Source of the DNA: an uncultured Aliivibrio sp. | Lineage (GTDB): Bacteria > Pseudomonadota > Gammaproteobacteria > Enterobacterales > Vibrionaceae | NCBI RefSeq assembly: GCF_946479765.1 | Contig: NZ_CAMLHO010000005.1 | Coordinates: forward strand, 1-64,000 | DNA: 64,000 nucleotides | Direction of reading: 5' to 3' | Shown: positions 45,526 through 57,867 of the stretch, in pieces | How the letters are laid out: every line of letters begins with the position of its first letter | Position numbering within the stretch: the stretch's first letter is position 1 | The notes under the pieces: generated by a model | Databases searched by the model: none | The model's input: only the letters and a program-made list of their open reading frames with translations | What the model was told of the DNA's origin: nothing | Position numbers and translations under genes: made by a program

Positions 45526-47073
45526 ATGAGCGATCAAGTCATTATCTTCGACACCACCTTACGAGATGGCGAACAAGCACTATCAGCGAGTTTAACCGTA
45601 AAAGAAAAATTACAGATTGCGTATGCGCTTGAGCGTCTGGGTGTTGATGTTATTGAAGCCGGTTTCCCTGTTTCGTCTCCTGGTGATTTTGAGTCAGTTC
45701 AAACCATCGCAAAACACATTAAAAATAGCCGAATTTGTGGTCTAGCTCGTGCCGTTCCTAAAGATATTGATGCCGCAGCAGAAGCACTGAAAGTCGCAGA
45801 AGCCTTCCGAATTCATACTTTTATCTCTACTTCTACCGTTCACGTTCAAGACAAATTACGCCGTAGCTACGATGATGTGGTTGAGATGGGCGTAAAAGCG
45901 GTTAAACACGCACGTAATTATACCGATGACGTCGAGTTTTCTTGTGAAGATGCAGGTCGTACACCGATTGATAACTTATGTCGTATGGTAGAGGCCGCAA
46001 TCAACGCTGGCGCAAACACCATTAATATCCCTGACACGGTTGGCTACACTATTCCAGGCGAGTTCGGTGGCATTATTCAGCAATTATTCAACCGTGTTCC
46101 AAACATTGATAAAGCAATTATCTCTGTGCATTGTCATGATGATTTGGGTATGTCAGTTGCCAATTCAATCGCAGCGGTTCAAGCAGGTGCTCGACAAGTT
46201 GAAGGCACGATTAATGGTATTGGTGAGCGTGCAGGTAACTGTTCTCTAGAAGAAATTGCAATGATTTTGCAAACTCGTTCAGAGTATCTAGGTGTTCATA
46301 CTGGTCTTAAAAATGATGAAATCCATCGCACCAGTAAGCTAGTTAGTCAGCTTTGTAATATGCCAATTCAAAGTAATAAGGCTATCGTAGGCGCAAACGC
46401 CTTTAGCCACTCTTCAGGCATCCATCAAGACGGTATGCTTAAGAATAAAAACACTTATGAAATCATGACGCCAGAGTCAATTGGCTTAAAAAACAAAGCA
46501 TTAAACCTAACCAGTCGTTCAGGCCGAGCCGCAGTTAAGAGCCACATGGATGCAATGGGTTATAAAGCCGAAGAATATAATCTAGATACCTTGTATGCCG
46601 ATTTCGTGAAATTAGCAGATCGTAAAGGCCAAGTATTTGATTACGATTTAGAAGCTCTAATGCACTTTGCTAATTTACGTGATGAAGATGACTTTTATAA
46701 GTTGAACTACCTAAGTGTGCAGTCAGGTAGCGTAATGGCAACAACCAGCATCAAATTACTTTGCGGTGACGAAGAGAAATGCGAAGCCGCTGTCGGTAAC
46801 GGTCCAGTAGATGCGCTTTATCAGTGTATTTATAAGCTAACCGGTTACGAAATCGTACTGGATAAGTTTGACTTGACCGCAAAAGGCGAAGGTGAAGATG
46901 GCTTAGGTCAAGCAGATATCATCGCTAATTACAAAGGCCGTAAATATCACGGTACTGGTTTAGCGACCGACATTATCGAAGCTTCTGGTCAAGCACTGCT
47001 TCACGTCATTAATAGTATTCACCGTGCAGATCAAATCGCGGAAATTAAGCAAAAGAAGATTGTAACGGTTTAG
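45526..47073 (+). CDS. leuA: LeuA, 2-isopropylmalate synthase
   Basis: It condenses 2-ketoisovalerate with acetyl-CoA, the first leucine-specific step. The TIM-barrel start [17 protein letters not shown] (about residues 8-24) with the metal Asp, the [16 protein letters not shown] metal motif (about 202-217) and the [11 protein letters not shown] motif are present. The C-terminal regulatory domain (about 395-515) binds leucine in family members. The 515-residue length is normal. It is the first structural gene after the attenuator; leuB follows after 81 bp. Confidence 0.97.
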   Translation: MSDQVIIFDTTLRDGEQALSASLTVKEKLQIAYALERLGVDVIEAGFPVSSPGDFESVQTIAKHIKNSRICGLARAVPKDIDAAAEALKVAEAFRIHTFISTSTVHVQDKLRRSYDDVVEMGVKAVKHARNYTDDVEFSCEDAGRTPIDNLCRMVEAAINAGANTINIPDTVGYTIPGEFGGIIQQLFNRVPNIDKAIISVHCHDDLGMSVANSIAAVQAGARQVEGTINGIGERAGNCSLEEIAMILQTRSEYLGVHTGLKNDEIHRTSKLVSQLCNMPIQSNKAIVGANAFSHSSGIHQDGMLKNKNTYEIMTPESIGLKNKALNLTSRSGRAAVKSHMDAMGYKAEEYNLDTLYADFVKLADRKGQVFDYDLEALMHFANLRDEDDFYKLNYLSVQSGSVMATTSIKLLCGDEEKCEAAVGNGPVDALYQCIYKLTGYEIVLDKFDLTAKGEGEDGLGQADIIANYKGRKYHGTGLATDIIEASGQALLHVINSIHRADQIAEIKQKKIVTV

Positions 47074-47145
47074 GGCAGCTTAAAAGAATTTTAAATCGGG
47101 GAAACCTAACCTTCTCTGATTAAGCAAATTAAATAAAAAGATTAA

Positions 47146-48246
<1,101 letters not shown>

Positions 48247-48261
48247 TTCAAGGAAGAAACA

Positions 48262-49677
48262 ATGTCTAACGCAAAAACATTATACGAAAAAGTTTATGAC
48301 GCCCATGTTGCAGTTGCAGCAAAAGGTGAAACCCCGATTCTATACATCGATCGTCACTTGGTGCACGAAGTGACTTCGCCACAAGCGTTTGATGGGTTAC
48401 GTGAAAAAGGTCGTAAAGTTCGCCAAGTAGGTAAAACTTTCGCAACAATGGATCATAACGTATCGACACAAACTAAAGACATTAATGCCTCTGGTGAAAT
48501 GGCTCGTATCCAAATGGAAACACTGTCTAAAAACTGTGAAGAATTTGGCGTAACTCTTTATGACCTAAACCATAAATACCAAGGTATTGTGCATGTCATG
48601 GGACCAGAGCTAGGTATTACACTTCCAGGTATGACGATTGTGTGTGGAGATTCACACACCGCAACACACGGCGCATTTGGTTCTCTTGCATTTGGTATTG
48701 GTACCTCTGAAGTTGAGCATGTGTTAGCGACACAAACGCTAAAACAAGCGCGTGCTAAAACCATGAAAATCGAAGTCAAAGGCAAAGTGGCTGAAGGCAT
48801 TACTGCAAAAGATATCGTTCTGGCTATTATTGGTAAAACAACAGCCGCTGGCGGCACTGGTTATGTGGTTGAATTCTGTGGTGAGGCAATTACAGACCTT
48901 ACAATGGAAGGTCGAATGACGGTATGTAACATGGCGATAGAGCTAGGTGCCAAAGCCGGCCTAATCGCACCAGATGCCACCACGTTTGACTACATTACTG
49001 GTCGTAAATTTTCACCTAAAGGTGACGATTTAACGGCAGCTATCGAGTATTGGTCGTCACTAAAAACGGATGATGATGCAAAGTTTGATGCCGTTGTTAG
49101 CCTTGATGCCTCTGAAATTAAACCACAAGTGACGTGGGGAACAAACCCTGGCCAAGTTATTGCCATTGATCAACCCATTCCTGCACCAGAGAGTTTTTCT
49201 GACCCAGTAGAAAAAGTATCCGCAGAAAAAGCCTTGGCTTATATGGGTCTTGAAGCCGGTAAATCATTAACAGATTACAACGTAGATAAAGTCTTTGTTG
49301 GTTCTTGTACTAATTCACGTATTGAAGACATGCGCGCAGCTGCTGCTATTGCTAAAGGCAACAAAGTCGCCGCTCACGTTCAAGCGTTAATTGTTCCAGG
49401 CTCTGAGCAAGTAAAAGCACAAGCTGAAAAAGAAGGTCTAGATACAATCTTTAAAGAAGCAGGTTTTGAATGGCGCTTACCGGGTTGTTCTATGTGTCTT
49501 GCAATGAACAACGACCGTTTAGGTCCACAAGAGCGTTGTGCATCAACATCTAACCGTAACTTTGAAGGTCGCCAAGGCCGTGATGGTCGTACTCACCTAG
49601 TAAGCCCAGCAATGGCGGCGGCTGCCGCAATCGCAGGTCACTTTGTTGATATCCGAACTATCACTGAAAAAGCATAA
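48262..49677 (+). CDS. leuC: LeuC, isopropylmalate isomerase large subunit
   Basis: With LeuD it isomerises 2- to 3-isopropylmalate. This aconitase-like subunit carries the 4Fe-4S ligands: one Cys in [17 protein letters not shown] (about residue 349) and two in [15 protein letters not shown] (about 410-413). The early motif [15 protein letters not shown] and [27 protein letters not shown] are intact. The 471-residue length is that of the proteobacterial enzyme. leuD follows 12 bp downstream. Confidence 0.97.
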   Translation: MSNAKTLYEKVYDAHVAVAAKGETPILYIDRHLVHEVTSPQAFDGLREKGRKVRQVGKTFATMDHNVSTQTKDINASGEMARIQMETLSKNCEEFGVTLYDLNHKYQGIVHVMGPELGITLPGMTIVCGDSHTATHGAFGSLAFGIGTSEVEHVLATQTLKQARAKTMKIEVKGKVAEGITAKDIVLAIIGKTTAAGGTGYVVEFCGEAITDLTMEGRMTVCNMAIELGAKAGLIAPDATTFDYITGRKFSPKGDDLTAAIEYWSSLKTDDDAKFDAVVSLDASEIKPQVTWGTNPGQVIAIDQPIPAPESFSDPVEKVSAEKALAYMGLEAGKSLTDYNVDKVFVGSCTNSRIEDMRAAAAIAKGNKVAAHVQALIVPGSEQVKAQAEKEGLDTIFKEAGFEWRLPGCSMCLAMNNDRLGPQERCASTSNRNFEGRQGRDGRTHLVSPAMAAAAAIAGHFVDIRTITEKA

Positions 49678-49689
49678 AAGGAATTTACT

Positions 49690-50292
49690 ATGTCAGGTTT
49701 TAAGCAACATACAGGTCTAGTCGTTCCTTTAGATACGGCGAACATTGATACCGATGCGATCATTCCAAAACAGTTTTTACAGAAAGTAAATCGCACCGGT
49801 TTTGGTAAGCACCTTTTCCATGACTGGCGATTTCTTGATGATGCTGGTCAACAACCAAACCCAGAATTTATAATGAACGCTCCACGCTACCAAGGCGCGA
49901 GTATTCTGCTGGCTCGTGAAAACTTTGGTTGTGGTTCATCTCGTGAACACGCCCCTTGGGCTTTAGCCGATTACGGCATCCAAGTGATGATAGCACCAAG
50001 CTTTGCTGATATTTTTTACGGCAATTCAATCAATAACCAAATGATCCCTGTTCGTTTAACTGATATTGAAGTGGATGAAATATTCCAATTCGTTGAAGCG
50101 AATGAAGGCGCTGAAGTTGCGGTTGATTTGGAAGCTATGTTAGTTAGCGCTAACGGTAAGCAGTATTCTTTTGAGATTGATGAATTTCGTCGCCACTGTT
50201 TATTGAATGGTTTAGACAATATAGGCTTGACGCTACAGCACGCTGATAAAATTTCAGAATATGAAGCGAAGATTCCGAATTTCTTGAAATAG
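49690..50292 (+). CDS. leuD: LeuD, isopropylmalate isomerase small subunit
   Basis: The small swivel-domain subunit of isopropylmalate isomerase has 200 residues, the normal length. Motifs are [24 protein letters not shown] start (about residues 18-37), the substrate loop [16 protein letters not shown] (about 77-92), and [20 protein letters not shown] precedes its ATG. It is the last gene of the leu operon and is followed at once by one GGATTCA motif and then a perfect terminator. Confidence 0.97.
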   Translation: MSGFKQHTGLVVPLDTANIDTDAIIPKQFLQKVNRTGFGKHLFHDWRFLDDAGQQPNPEFIMNAPRYQGASILLARENFGCGSSREHAPWALADYGIQVMIAPSFADIFYGNSINNQMIPVRLTDIEVDEIFQFVEANEGAEVAVDLEAMLVSANGKQYSFEIDEFRRHCLLNGLDNIGLTLQHADKISEYEAKIPNFLK

Positions 50293-50307
50293 GATTCAGG
50301 AAATAAT

Positions 50308-50340
50308 AGAGGTTGATATGAACGTATCAACCTCTTTTTT
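50308..50340 (+). terminator. Terminator of the leu operon
   Basis: AGAGGTTGATA and TATCAACCTCT form a perfect 11-bp stem with a six-base loop, followed by six T. Confidence 0.92.
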
Positions 50341-50400
50341 GTCTATAGAATACAGACAATCTATACTAAATAATCATTAGTAAAAAATCAGAGGCCCTTT

Positions 50401-51180
50401 ATGAAATACATTTTTTCCTCGTTACTTTTGCTTTTCTCATTCCATTCTTTTGCCGCACCAAAATCTGAACTGTGGCATGATTGGGATATAAGTAATGAAA
50501 AAAACACCACCACAATTTCACACCAATATTGGCAGCAAACATTAGATAAATACCTCACCACACAAGGAGAATATACTCTTTTTGATTACGCGAGTATTAC
50601 TGAAGCCGATGAACTAATCTTAAATAGTTATCTACGCCAAATGAGACGAATTGATCCTAGAGAGTACAAAAAATCTGAACAATACGCTTATTGGGTAAAT
50701 CTTTATAATGCAATTACCGTAAAAATTATTTTAGATAACTATCCAATCAAATCGATCACAAAATTAGGAGGGTTGTTTACCTTTGGTCCTTGGGATGAAG
50801 AAGTGATTGTAGTTGCAGGTAAAGCATTGACACTCAACGATATTGAACACAGAATTCTTCGTCCAATATGGAATGACCCAAGAACTCACTACGCTGTAAA
50901 CTGTGCGAGTCTCAGTTGCCCTAATCTACAACCAAAAGCATTCACCGCTAGAAACAGTGAGCAGTTATTAGATAAAGCCGCAAAAGAATTTATTAATAGT
51001 AAAAAAGGAGTATTAGTGACGAATAACAATACTCAACTTTCTTCTATCTATGATTGGTTTGCCATCGATTTTGGTAATCAACAGCAGCTTTTTGAACACC
51101 TAAAAAAATATCGCCCAGAATTAACATCATTCACAGGCGATATCAGTTATGACTACGATTGGGATCTGAATAAACAATAA
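50401..51180 (+). CDS. DUF547 secreted protein
   Basis: A signal peptide of about 18 residues (ending FAA) precedes a DUF547 domain of the mature 240-residue protein. Typical blocks are YAYWVNLYNAITVKIILDNYP (about 97-117), WDEEVIVVAGKALTLNDIEHRILRP and HYAVNCASLSCPNLQPKAF (about 159-177), whose Cys and His residues are conserved in the family. A papain-like fold has been suggested for some DUF547 proteins; no activity is established. It stands alone between the leu terminator and the convergent djlA gene. Confidence 0.82.
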   Translation: MKYIFSSLLLLFSFHSFAAPKSELWHDWDISNEKNTTTISHQYWQQTLDKYLTTQGEYTLFDYASITEADELILNSYLRQMRRIDPREYKKSEQYAYWVNLYNAITVKIILDNYPIKSITKLGGLFTFGPWDEEVIVVAGKALTLNDIEHRILRPIWNDPRTHYAVNCASLSCPNLQPKAFTARNSEQLLDKAAKEFINSKKGVLVTNNNTQLSSIYDWFAIDFGNQQQLFEHLKKYRPELTSFTGDISYDYDWDLNKQ

Positions 51181-51196
51181 TATTGTTCATTCAAAT

Positions 51197-51220
51197 AAAG
51201 GGATTATTTCATCCCTTTTG
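51197..51220. terminator. Terminator between the DUF547 gene and djlA
   Basis: AAAGGGAT and ATCCCTTT form a perfect 8-bp stem with a six-base loop. The right arm lies inside the last codons of djlA, so the terminator overlaps the convergent gene's 3' end. Confidence 0.65.
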
Positions 51221-52031
51221 CTTTCTTAATTAAATCGTACGCACCTTGGATTTCTTGTGCTTTTTCTTTTGCCATGTTCATCATTTCAGGTGGTAAGCCT
51301 TTCGCTACTAACTTATCAGGGTGATGTTCATTCATTAGCTTACGATGCGCGCGCTTAATGGCTTTAGCATCGGCATCCTCACTAACACCTAATAAATTAT
51401 ATGCATCTTTCAATTGATCTGCTGAACTGGCTTTTTGCCACTGTCCATGACTTTGATGTGAACCACCTTGTTGAAAACGGAATGCTGCTTCTTGCATTTT
51501 TAAGCGTTTTTCAAGCTGATCAGCACTAAAGCCAAGCTCTTCAGCAACAATATGTAAAATGTCTCGCTCACTTGGGTGAATGTCACCATCCGCAATCGCC
51601 GATGCTATTTGTAATTCTAAAAAGAATTGCAATAAATCATAACGACCACCGGTAATCGAGCGGATCTTTTGCAGTGTTTCACGTAATGGAAAATTGTTTT
51701 CTTTCCCCTCTCTAAATGCTTCTTGAGCTTCTCTTTTTTGCTCAGCACTTAGATTCATACGATCCATCATCATCGCTGCAAGTTGAATTTCTTGAGCGGT
51801 AACTTGTCCCTTTGCTTTAGCTATATGACCCATAACGGCAAACGCCGCGTGGAAAAACTCAGCTTGTTTTTCAGTTTGAGAAGCCCCACCCGTTTGAAAG
51901 GTAAAACCTCGACTCGCCATGCGTTTCGCTTTATCAAATTGGTGACCAATAAAGATCCCTAATGCCGCGCCAAAAAAGCCGCCAAATAGGAAACCAAAAA
52001 AACCACCTAATATTTTGCCAAATATTTGCAT
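51204..52031 (-). CDS. djlA: DjlA, membrane-anchored DnaJ-like co-chaperone
   Basis: It stimulates DnaK from the inner membrane and acts in envelope stress signalling in E. coli. The N-terminal Gly-rich membrane segment GGFFGFLFGGFFGAALGIF (about residues 9-27) is followed by a TerB-like helical domain (about 55-185) and a C-terminal J domain (about 208-275) with the HPD motif (EHHPDKLVAKG). The 275-residue length is normal. It is divergent from the lptD operon, the same position as in E. coli. Confidence 0.93.
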   Translation of the reverse strand: MQIFGKILGGFFGFLFGGFFGAALGIFIGHQFDKAKRMASRGFTFQTGGASQTEKQAEFFHAAFAVMGHIAKAKGQVTAQEIQLAAMMMDRMNLSAEQKREAQEAFREGKENNFPLRETLQKIRSITGGRYDLLQFFLELQIASAIADGDIHPSERDILHIVAEELGFSADQLEKRLKMQEAAFRFQQGGSHQSHGQWQKASSADQLKDAYNLLGVSEDADAKAIKRAHRKLMNEHHPDKLVAKGLPPEMMNMAKEKAQEIQGAYDLIKKAKGMK

Positions 52032-52046
52032 TTTATATTCCGATTA

Positions 52047-52217
52047 ATGAATTATTCTATTTTTACTCTGTCACACAATGAGCAAACGCACCCTGTTACT
52101 TTACAGCCATTAATCGATGATAGCGACATCTTATGGGTGGTTTGGGCATGGCTTTTGCTTTATTATGAACAAGTGACTCTGTCTAGTCTCTTTGAGTATA
52201 TCAGCGGATTAATATAA
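52047..52217 (+). CDS. Doubtful small membrane protein ORF
   Basis: An ATG at 52047 opens a 56-codon frame just upstream of lptD. The product has a polar start (SIFTLSHNEQTHPVTLQPL) and a hydrophobic, Trp-rich helix (ILWVVWAWLLLYYEQ). No strong ribosome site is seen, and I do not recognise the sequence. It ends 21 bp before lptD and lies in what should be the lptD promoter region. It may be a real small protein or chance; a comparison across Aliivibrio species would decide. Confidence 0.3.
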   Translation: MNYSIFTLSHNEQTHPVTLQPLIDDSDILWVVWAWLLLYYEQVTLSSLFEYISGLI

Positions 52218-52238
52218 CGAACAGGAACGTCTAACTCG

Positions 52239-54617
52239 ATGCCTTTTACCTCTCGCAGCCTACTTGTTTCATTTGCTGGATGCCTTCTTTACGGTACTCC
52301 CGTCATCGCTGATGATGGAAGTAAATCTGTATCTCCAGAAAATAGTATTATCTTCCCCCTAAAAACTGACGCGGTTAACTCCTGCCAAGTGCCGACAGAA
52401 ATGTCAAAAGAGGAAGACGAACAACAACCTGTTTTAATTCAAGCTGACAGTGTTGAAGCCAGTAATAACTCAAAAGCAACCTATAAAGGTAATGTACATA
52501 TTATTAAAGGCCGCCAAGAAATCAAAGCGGATAGTATTACTATACATCAGCAAGAAAATATTGCGATCGCTGAAGGTAACGTTGATTACTCAAGCATGGA
52601 TATGAGGTCAACATCAGATAAAGTCACAACAGACTTAAGCACAGAAAACACAATCATGATTAATACGGCATACAAGATGTCTTGCCAACCTATTCGTGGG
52701 CAAGCTAGCCGTGTTCTCAAAACAGGCCAAGAAATTTACCAATTAGAAGATGCCTCATTCACAACTTGCCCAGCGGATGATAATAGCTGGCGCTTTAAAG
52801 CCAGTGATATCGAGCTTGATCAATCAGATGAATGGGCAACATTCTATAATGCACGCTTTGAAGTCCTTGATGTGCCAATTTTTTACTTACCTTACATTAC
52901 CGTTCCTGTTGGCGATAAACGTAAAACAGGGGTGCTTATCCCGAGCGCGAGCTTAGACAGTAAAAATGGTTTTGAGCTATCAGTTCCTATTTATTGGAAT
53001 ATTGCACCAAATTATGATGCAACTACCACCATTAACTATATGGAAAAGCGAGGCACCCAGTTCGAAGGTGAATTCCGCTACCTAACAGAGCTAGGTACTG
53101 GTACTTTTGATCTCGAATATTTAGGTGATGATGCTAAATTTAAAGATAAAGGGGCTCGTTGGGGAGCAAGTTGGAATCATTCAGGAATATTCAGAAAACA
53201 CTGGAAATTTGAGGTTGAGTACTCTCAAGTAAGTGATATCACCTACTTCCAAGATCTAAATTCAAGCATTGGTAGTCGAGATGAAGGTCAATTAAGTCAA
53301 TCGGGCGAAGTATCCTATCGAGATCAAGATTGGGACTTAACTATGCGCGTACGAGATTTCCAAGTTCTAGTTGAAAATCAAACACCATATCGACTAATTC
53401 CACAAATTGAGTTTAATTATTACGCACCTCAGTTTTATAAAGAATTTGACTTTAACTTTCACAGTCACATTAGTAAATTTGCAACCGATGATCTGAAAAA
53501 GCCATCTGCTACTCGTGTTCATCTTGAGCCAAAAGTAAGCTTACCATTAAGTTCAACTTGGTGGTCATTAACTCCAGAAGCTAGCTTACTTTATACTTAT
53601 TACTCACAAGATTTTGATAATCAACCAAAAGGTATTGATTCGAAGGGAAGAGAATATACTTTAGATTTAGAACACGAAACAAGTAGAACCATTCCTGAAG
53701 TGAGAATAAATGGTGCCATTTATTTAGACAGTACGCATAAATTCTTAGGTGAGTACTTACAAACATTAGAGCCAAAAATTCAATATTTATATGTTCCTGA
53801 AGTTGACCAAAGTGCTATTTATGGTGGTACTGGTGATGGTGGTTATGATAGTAGTAAATTGCAACTAGACTACTACGGACTATTTAGAGATCGTCAATAC
53901 AGTGGTGTGGATTATATCGCAGCAGCAAACCAATTTAGTATTGGTGCCACATCACGCTTTTATGATGATTCTTATAAGGAACGAATGAATCTTTCTTTTG
54001 GTCAGATCCTATATATGAATGGCTCTGGTACATCAAACGAGAATGATGACAAAAACTCATCTGCTTGGGCTGTAGAAAGTGACTTCAACTACGATGATTA
54101 TCTTTTCTATCATGGTGGCATTCAATTTGATTCTAATGCAAGTGAATTACAGGTTGCCAACAGTACGTTAGAATATCGCCATAGTCAGGGCTATATCCAA
54201 GTGAATTATCGCTATGTAAGTAAAAACTATATTGATGATAATGTTGCATATTCTGATTCAAATAATACAACAACACGCTATGGTATTTATCAAGCAGGTA
54301 TATTAACGCAATATAATGTAGGAAATAGTTGGCGTTTAAATGCTCAATATTTCTATGATACTAAAGAAGAGTTCATGCTTGAAACACTTGCAGGCGTGAC
54401 TTATCTTAGCGACTGTTGGTCTTTTGGTTTAACTTACAGTAACCAATTAATTGCTTGGGATTCAAATAGTGGCACACTATCGACTTACAAACCAGAATAC
54501 GAAAGTAATGTAATGCTTTCTATCGCTATTCGTGGTCTAGGAACCAACACTGGTATCACCTCAGGCTCTGCAACCAATGCATTAGGCTATGGTCGCCCAT
54601 TCTATTTAAATAACTAA
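52239..54617 (+). CDS. lptD: LptD, LPS-assembly outer membrane protein
   Basis: With LptE it inserts LPS into the outer leaflet. A signal peptide (about 24 residues, ending VIA) is followed by the periplasmic OstA/LptA-like jellyroll (about 65-200, VLIQADSVEASNNSKATYKG) and a 26-strand barrel. Recognisable barrel blocks are DVPIFYLPYITVPVGDKRKTGVLIP and YWNIAPNYDATTTINYMEKRGTQ. N-terminal cysteines occur at residue 49 and in MSCQP and FTTCP. The C-terminal region has only one Cys (LSDCWSFG) where E. coli has an adjacent pair. The 792-residue length is normal. It leads the lptD-surA-pdxA-rsmA-apaH cluster. Confidence 0.95.
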   Translation: MPFTSRSLLVSFAGCLLYGTPVIADDGSKSVSPENSIIFPLKTDAVNSCQVPTEMSKEEDEQQPVLIQADSVEASNNSKATYKGNVHIIKGRQEIKADSITIHQQENIAIAEGNVDYSSMDMRSTSDKVTTDLSTENTIMINTAYKMSCQPIRGQASRVLKTGQEIYQLEDASFTTCPADDNSWRFKASDIELDQSDEWATFYNARFEVLDVPIFYLPYITVPVGDKRKTGVLIPSASLDSKNGFELSVPIYWNIAPNYDATTTINYMEKRGTQFEGEFRYLTELGTGTFDLEYLGDDAKFKDKGARWGASWNHSGIFRKHWKFEVEYSQVSDITYFQDLNSSIGSRDEGQLSQSGEVSYRDQDWDLTMRVRDFQVLVENQTPYRLIPQIEFNYYAPQFYKEFDFNFHSHISKFATDDLKKPSATRVHLEPKVSLPLSSTWWSLTPEASLLYTYYSQDFDNQPKGIDSKGREYTLDLEHETSRTIPEVRINGAIYLDSTHKFLGEYLQTLEPKIQYLYVPEVDQSAIYGGTGDGGYDSSKLQLDYYGLFRDRQYSGVDYIAAANQFSIGATSRFYDDSYKERMNLSFGQILYMNGSGTSNENDDKNSSAWAVESDFNYDDYLFYHGGIQFDSNASELQVANSTLEYRHSQGYIQVNYRYVSKNYIDDNVAYSDSNNTTTRYGIYQAGILTQYNVGNSWRLNAQYFYDTKEEFMLETLAGVTYLSDCWSFGLTYSNQLIAWDSNSGTLSTYKPEYESNVMLSIAIRGLGTNTGITSGSATNALGYGRPFYLNN

Positions 54618-54685
54618 TTTATACGGACATACATGAAGCACCTATTTTACAAGGTGCTTCAATCTCCTCACTCTTGGATGACACT

Positions 54686-55999
54686 ATGAATAATTGGAAA
54701 CTCCCACTTGTTAGCACCTTATTATTAATGCTAACCATCAATGTACAAGCAGCACCGGTTGAGCTTGACCGTGTAGTGGCGATTGTTGACGAAGGCGTCG
54801 TCCTTCAAAGTGACATTGATACTTCATTGAAAACAGTAAGAATTAATGCTCAAGAAAAAAATCAACCTCTACCTGAAGAATCAGTGCTTCGTGAGCAAGT
54901 TCTAGAAAAATTGATTGTTGATACGATTCAAAGCCAGCAAGCAGAAAAAATGGGTATCCGTATTGATGACACCCGTTTAGAAGAAGCGTTAAAAGATATC
55001 GCAAAAGAAAACAACATGACTCTTGCTCAACTACAGCAGAAAACAGCGGCGCAAGGGTTATCTTACGCTAGTTTCCGTGAGCAAATTCGTAAAGAAATCG
55101 CGGCAAGTGAAGCAAGAAATGCGCAAGTACGTCGTCGTATTAATATCCTTCCTCAAGAAGTAGAAAGTCTAGCATTACTACTTTCAGAAGAGACACAAGC
55201 AACCGTACAATACAAAATCAGTCACATCCAATTGCGAGCAGAAGATGGTGCAACCCAAGCTGATAAAGAAGCATTAGAACAACAAGCCAAAGACTTAACC
55301 GAGCGCTTAAAGCAAGGTGCTGATTTTGCTACGATGGCGTATACCTATTCAAAAGGCCCTAAAGCGCTACAAGGTGGCGACTGGGGTTGGATGCGTAAAG
55401 AAGAAATGCCAACTATCTTTGCCGATCAGATCACAGGCGAAGGTAAAAATAGTATTATCGGCCCATTCCGCTCAGGCGTTGGTTTCCACATCCTTAAAAT
55501 CGATGATGTGAAAGGCCTAGAAACAATTGCGGTAACCGAAGTAAACGCTCGACACATTCTGATTAAAACATCGGTAATCATGAGTGATGAAGGAGCTAAA
55601 CGTCAGCTAAATAATATTATTACGGACATTAAAGCCGGTAATGATACCTTTGCTGAAATGGCAAAACGCTATAGCCAAGATTCAGGTTCAGCAGCAAACG
55701 ATGGTGAGCTAGGTTTCCAAACCCCAGATTTATACGTACCAGAATTTAAACATCAAGTAGAAACCCTACCAACAGGGAAAATTAGTGCGCCATTCAAAAC
55801 GGTTCATGGTTGGCATATTGTTGAAGTATTAGAGCGTCGACAAGTAGACAGAACTGATGCAGCAATGAAAAACAAAGCTTATCGTATTCTAATGAATCGA
55901 AAATTTAACGAAGAAGCTGGCGCTTGGTTACAAGAAATTCGCGCAAGTGCTTATGTTGAAATTCTACAAGACAATGATGGTGAAGAAAATAATGAATAA
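54686..55999 (+). CDS. surA: SurA, periplasmic chaperone and peptidyl-prolyl isomerase
   Basis: It carries outer-membrane proteins, including LptD, to the Bam complex. The ATG at 54686 gives MNNWK, which aligns with the E. coli start; a TTG four codons earlier is in frame. A signal peptide ends near VQA. The N-terminal chaperone domain contains [23 protein letters not shown] sequence. Two parvulin domains follow (about 170-275 and 283-385, the second with ARHILIKTS and [16 protein letters not shown]). The product has 437 residues. A hairpin GAAGCACCT/AGGTGCTTC (54635-54660) lies between lptD and surA. pdxA overlaps the surA end by 8 bp. Confidence 0.95.
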   Translation: MNNWKLPLVSTLLLMLTINVQAAPVELDRVVAIVDEGVVLQSDIDTSLKTVRINAQEKNQPLPEESVLREQVLEKLIVDTIQSQQAEKMGIRIDDTRLEEALKDIAKENNMTLAQLQQKTAAQGLSYASFREQIRKEIAASEARNAQVRRRINILPQEVESLALLLSEETQATVQYKISHIQLRAEDGATQADKEALEQQAKDLTERLKQGADFATMAYTYSKGPKALQGGDWGWMRKEEMPTIFADQITGEGKNSIIGPFRSGVGFHILKIDDVKGLETIAVTEVNARHILIKTSVIMSDEGAKRQLNNIITDIKAGNDTFAEMAKRYSQDSGSAANDGELGFQTPDLYVPEFKHQVETLPTGKISAPFKTVHGWHIVEVLERRQVDRTDAAMKNKAYRILMNRKFNEEAGAWLQEIRASAYVEILQDNDGEENNE

Positions 56000-56981
56000 G
56001 ATTAAACGCATAGCAATCACTCCAGGTGAACCTGCTGGTATTGGTCCCGATCTTGTTCTCACCATTGCACAACAAGATTGGCCTCATCAGTTAGTCATTT
56101 GTGCGAATAAAGAAGTATTAGAACAAAGAGCCAAGCTACTAGGTCTTGGTATTTCAATTAAAAGCTATGATGCTCAATTACCAGCGACTGCACATAAAGC
56201 AGGAACATTAATCGTTGACGATATTGCACTAAATACAGAGGTAATAGCTGGAGAACTTAATGAAGCTAATGGCCATTATGTTCTAGAAACATTACGTCGT
56301 GCTGCACAAGGTAATATGGATGGTGAGTTTGATGCGGTTGTTACAGGACCTGTACACAAAGGCGTAATCAACCGAGCTGGTGTTGCTTTTAGTGGTCACA
56401 CTGAGTTCTTTGCTGAGCAATCAAATACCCAACAAGTCGTTATGATGTTAGCAACAGAAGGCTTACGTGTAGCGTTAGTAACCACTCATATACCTCTTGC
56501 TTATGTTGCTAAGGCGATTACCGCCGATCGTCTTAAGCAAGTGACACGAATTCTACACCAAGATTTAATCACAAAATTTGGTATTGAAAAACCGTCTATT
56601 TTTGTGTGTGGATTAAACCCACATGCAGGTGAAGATGGCTGTCTTGGTCGCGAAGAAATTGATATCATAGCGCCAGCATTAAATGAATTACGTGAAGAAG
56701 AAGGCATGAACTTAATCGGCCCATTGCCTGCTGACACGTTATTTCAAGATAAATACTTACAAGAAGCGGACGCGGTACTCGCTATGTATCACGATCAAGG
56801 ACTTCCTGTGCTAAAATTCAAAGGCTTTGGAAAATCGGTAAACATCACTTTAGGTTTACCTTTTATCCGAACCTCCGTAGACCATGGTACTGCATTGGAA
56901 TTAGCAGGTACTGGAAAAGCAGATGCAGGAAGCTTTATTACCGCACTTACCCATGCAATTGAACTGGTAGAAAATAAATGA
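55992..56981 (+). CDS. pdxA: PdxA, 4-hydroxythreonine-4-phosphate dehydrogenase
   Basis: This enzyme acts in the deoxyxylulose-phosphate-dependent branch of vitamin B6 synthesis. The ATG at 55992 ([21 protein letters not shown]) is the family start; earlier in-frame codons extend into surA and are not like PdxA. The metal-binding His residues are seen in [24 protein letters not shown] and [12 protein letters not shown]. The 329-residue length is normal. Start and end overlap surA and rsmA, so the three are tightly coupled. Confidence 0.95.
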   Translation: MNKIKRIAITPGEPAGIGPDLVLTIAQQDWPHQLVICANKEVLEQRAKLLGLGISIKSYDAQLPATAHKAGTLIVDDIALNTEVIAGELNEANGHYVLETLRRAAQGNMDGEFDAVVTGPVHKGVINRAGVAFSGHTEFFAEQSNTQQVVMMLATEGLRVALVTTHIPLAYVAKAITADRLKQVTRILHQDLITKFGIEKPSIFVCGLNPHAGEDGCLGREEIDIIAPALNELREEEGMNLIGPLPADTLFQDKYLQEADAVLAMYHDQGLPVLKFKGFGKSVNITLGLPFIRTSVDHGTALELAGTGKADAGSFITALTHAIELVENK

Positions 56982-57814
56982 GTACAAGAAATGATGTCCA
57001 TTTAGGCCATAAAGCGAAAAAACGCTTTGGTCAGAACTTCTTAAATGACCCTTATGTGATCGATGGAATCGTATCTGCAATTAACCCTCTACCAGGCCAA
57101 AACCTTGTAGAAATTGGTCCTGGTCTTGGTGCTATCACTGAGCCTGTAGGCCGTGAAATTGATAAGTTTACTGTTATTGAACTTGACCGTGACTTAGCAG
57201 CACGTTTACGTACACACCCAGAACTAGGCAGTAAATTAACGATTCATGAAGGCGATGCAATGCGCTTCGACTTCACGCAACTTATCCAAGAAGGTAATAA
57301 ATTACGTATCTTTGGTAACTTGCCATACAACATCTCAACACCATTGATGTTCCACCTTTTTGAGTTTCATAAAGACATTCAAGATATGCACTTTATGCTA
57401 CAAAAAGAAGTGGTTAACCGTTTAGCTGCGGGTCCAGGAACTAAAGCTTATGGTCGTCTAACGGTTATGGCTCAATACTACTGTAAGGTTATGCCTGTAC
57501 TTGAAGTGCCGCCAACAGCATTTGTTCCGCCACCTAAGGTTGACTCAGCGGTTGTTCGTCTTGTTCCTTATGAAGTACTGCCATTCCCAGCGAATAACTT
57601 AAAATGGCTAGATCGCGTATGTCGTGAAGGTTTTAACCAACGCCGTAAAACCGTTCGTAACTGTTTCAAAGCGCTATTAACGAAAGAACAATTGGAAGCA
57701 TTAGGTGTTAATCCATCTCATCGCCCTGAGAACTTAACGTTAGAGCAATTTGTTATCATGGCAAACTGGTTGAATGACAACTATCAAGCAGAAGAACAAG
57801 AACCTGCTAAATAG
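56978..57814 (+). CDS. rsmA: RsmA (KsgA), 16S rRNA dimethyladenosine transferase
   Basis: It dimethylates two adjacent adenines near the 3' end of 16S rRNA during late 30S assembly. AdoMet motifs are [14 protein letters not shown] (about residues 44-57) and VIELDRDLA. The catalytic NLPYNIST is near 113-120. The RNA-contact segments [16 protein letters not shown] and [19 protein letters not shown] are intact. It overlaps pdxA by 4 bp (ATGA). Normally apaG follows; here a terminator and then apaH follow directly. Confidence 0.95.
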   Translation: MSTRNDVHLGHKAKKRFGQNFLNDPYVIDGIVSAINPLPGQNLVEIGPGLGAITEPVGREIDKFTVIELDRDLAARLRTHPELGSKLTIHEGDAMRFDFTQLIQEGNKLRIFGNLPYNISTPLMFHLFEFHKDIQDMHFMLQKEVVNRLAAGPGTKAYGRLTVMAQYYCKVMPVLEVPPTAFVPPPKVDSAVVRLVPYEVLPFPANNLKWLDRVCREGFNQRRKTVRNCFKALLTKEQLEALGVNPSHRPENLTLEQFVIMANWLNDNYQAEEQEPAK

Positions 57815-57840
57815 TAATGCAGATTAACAAACAGTAAATA

Positions 57841-57867
57841 AAAGGTGACTTCATTGTCACCTTTTTT
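57841..57867 (+). terminator. Terminator after rsmA
   Basis: AAAGGTGAC and GTCACCTTT form a perfect 9-bp stem with a six-base loop and then further T. It separates apaH from the upstream operon. Confidence 0.88.

Noticed and set aside
45321..45632. Long open frame covering the leu leader and the start of leuA
   Set aside because: It runs through the attenuator terminator and overlaps leuA in another frame. The 20-codon leucine-rich leader in a different frame explains the region better.
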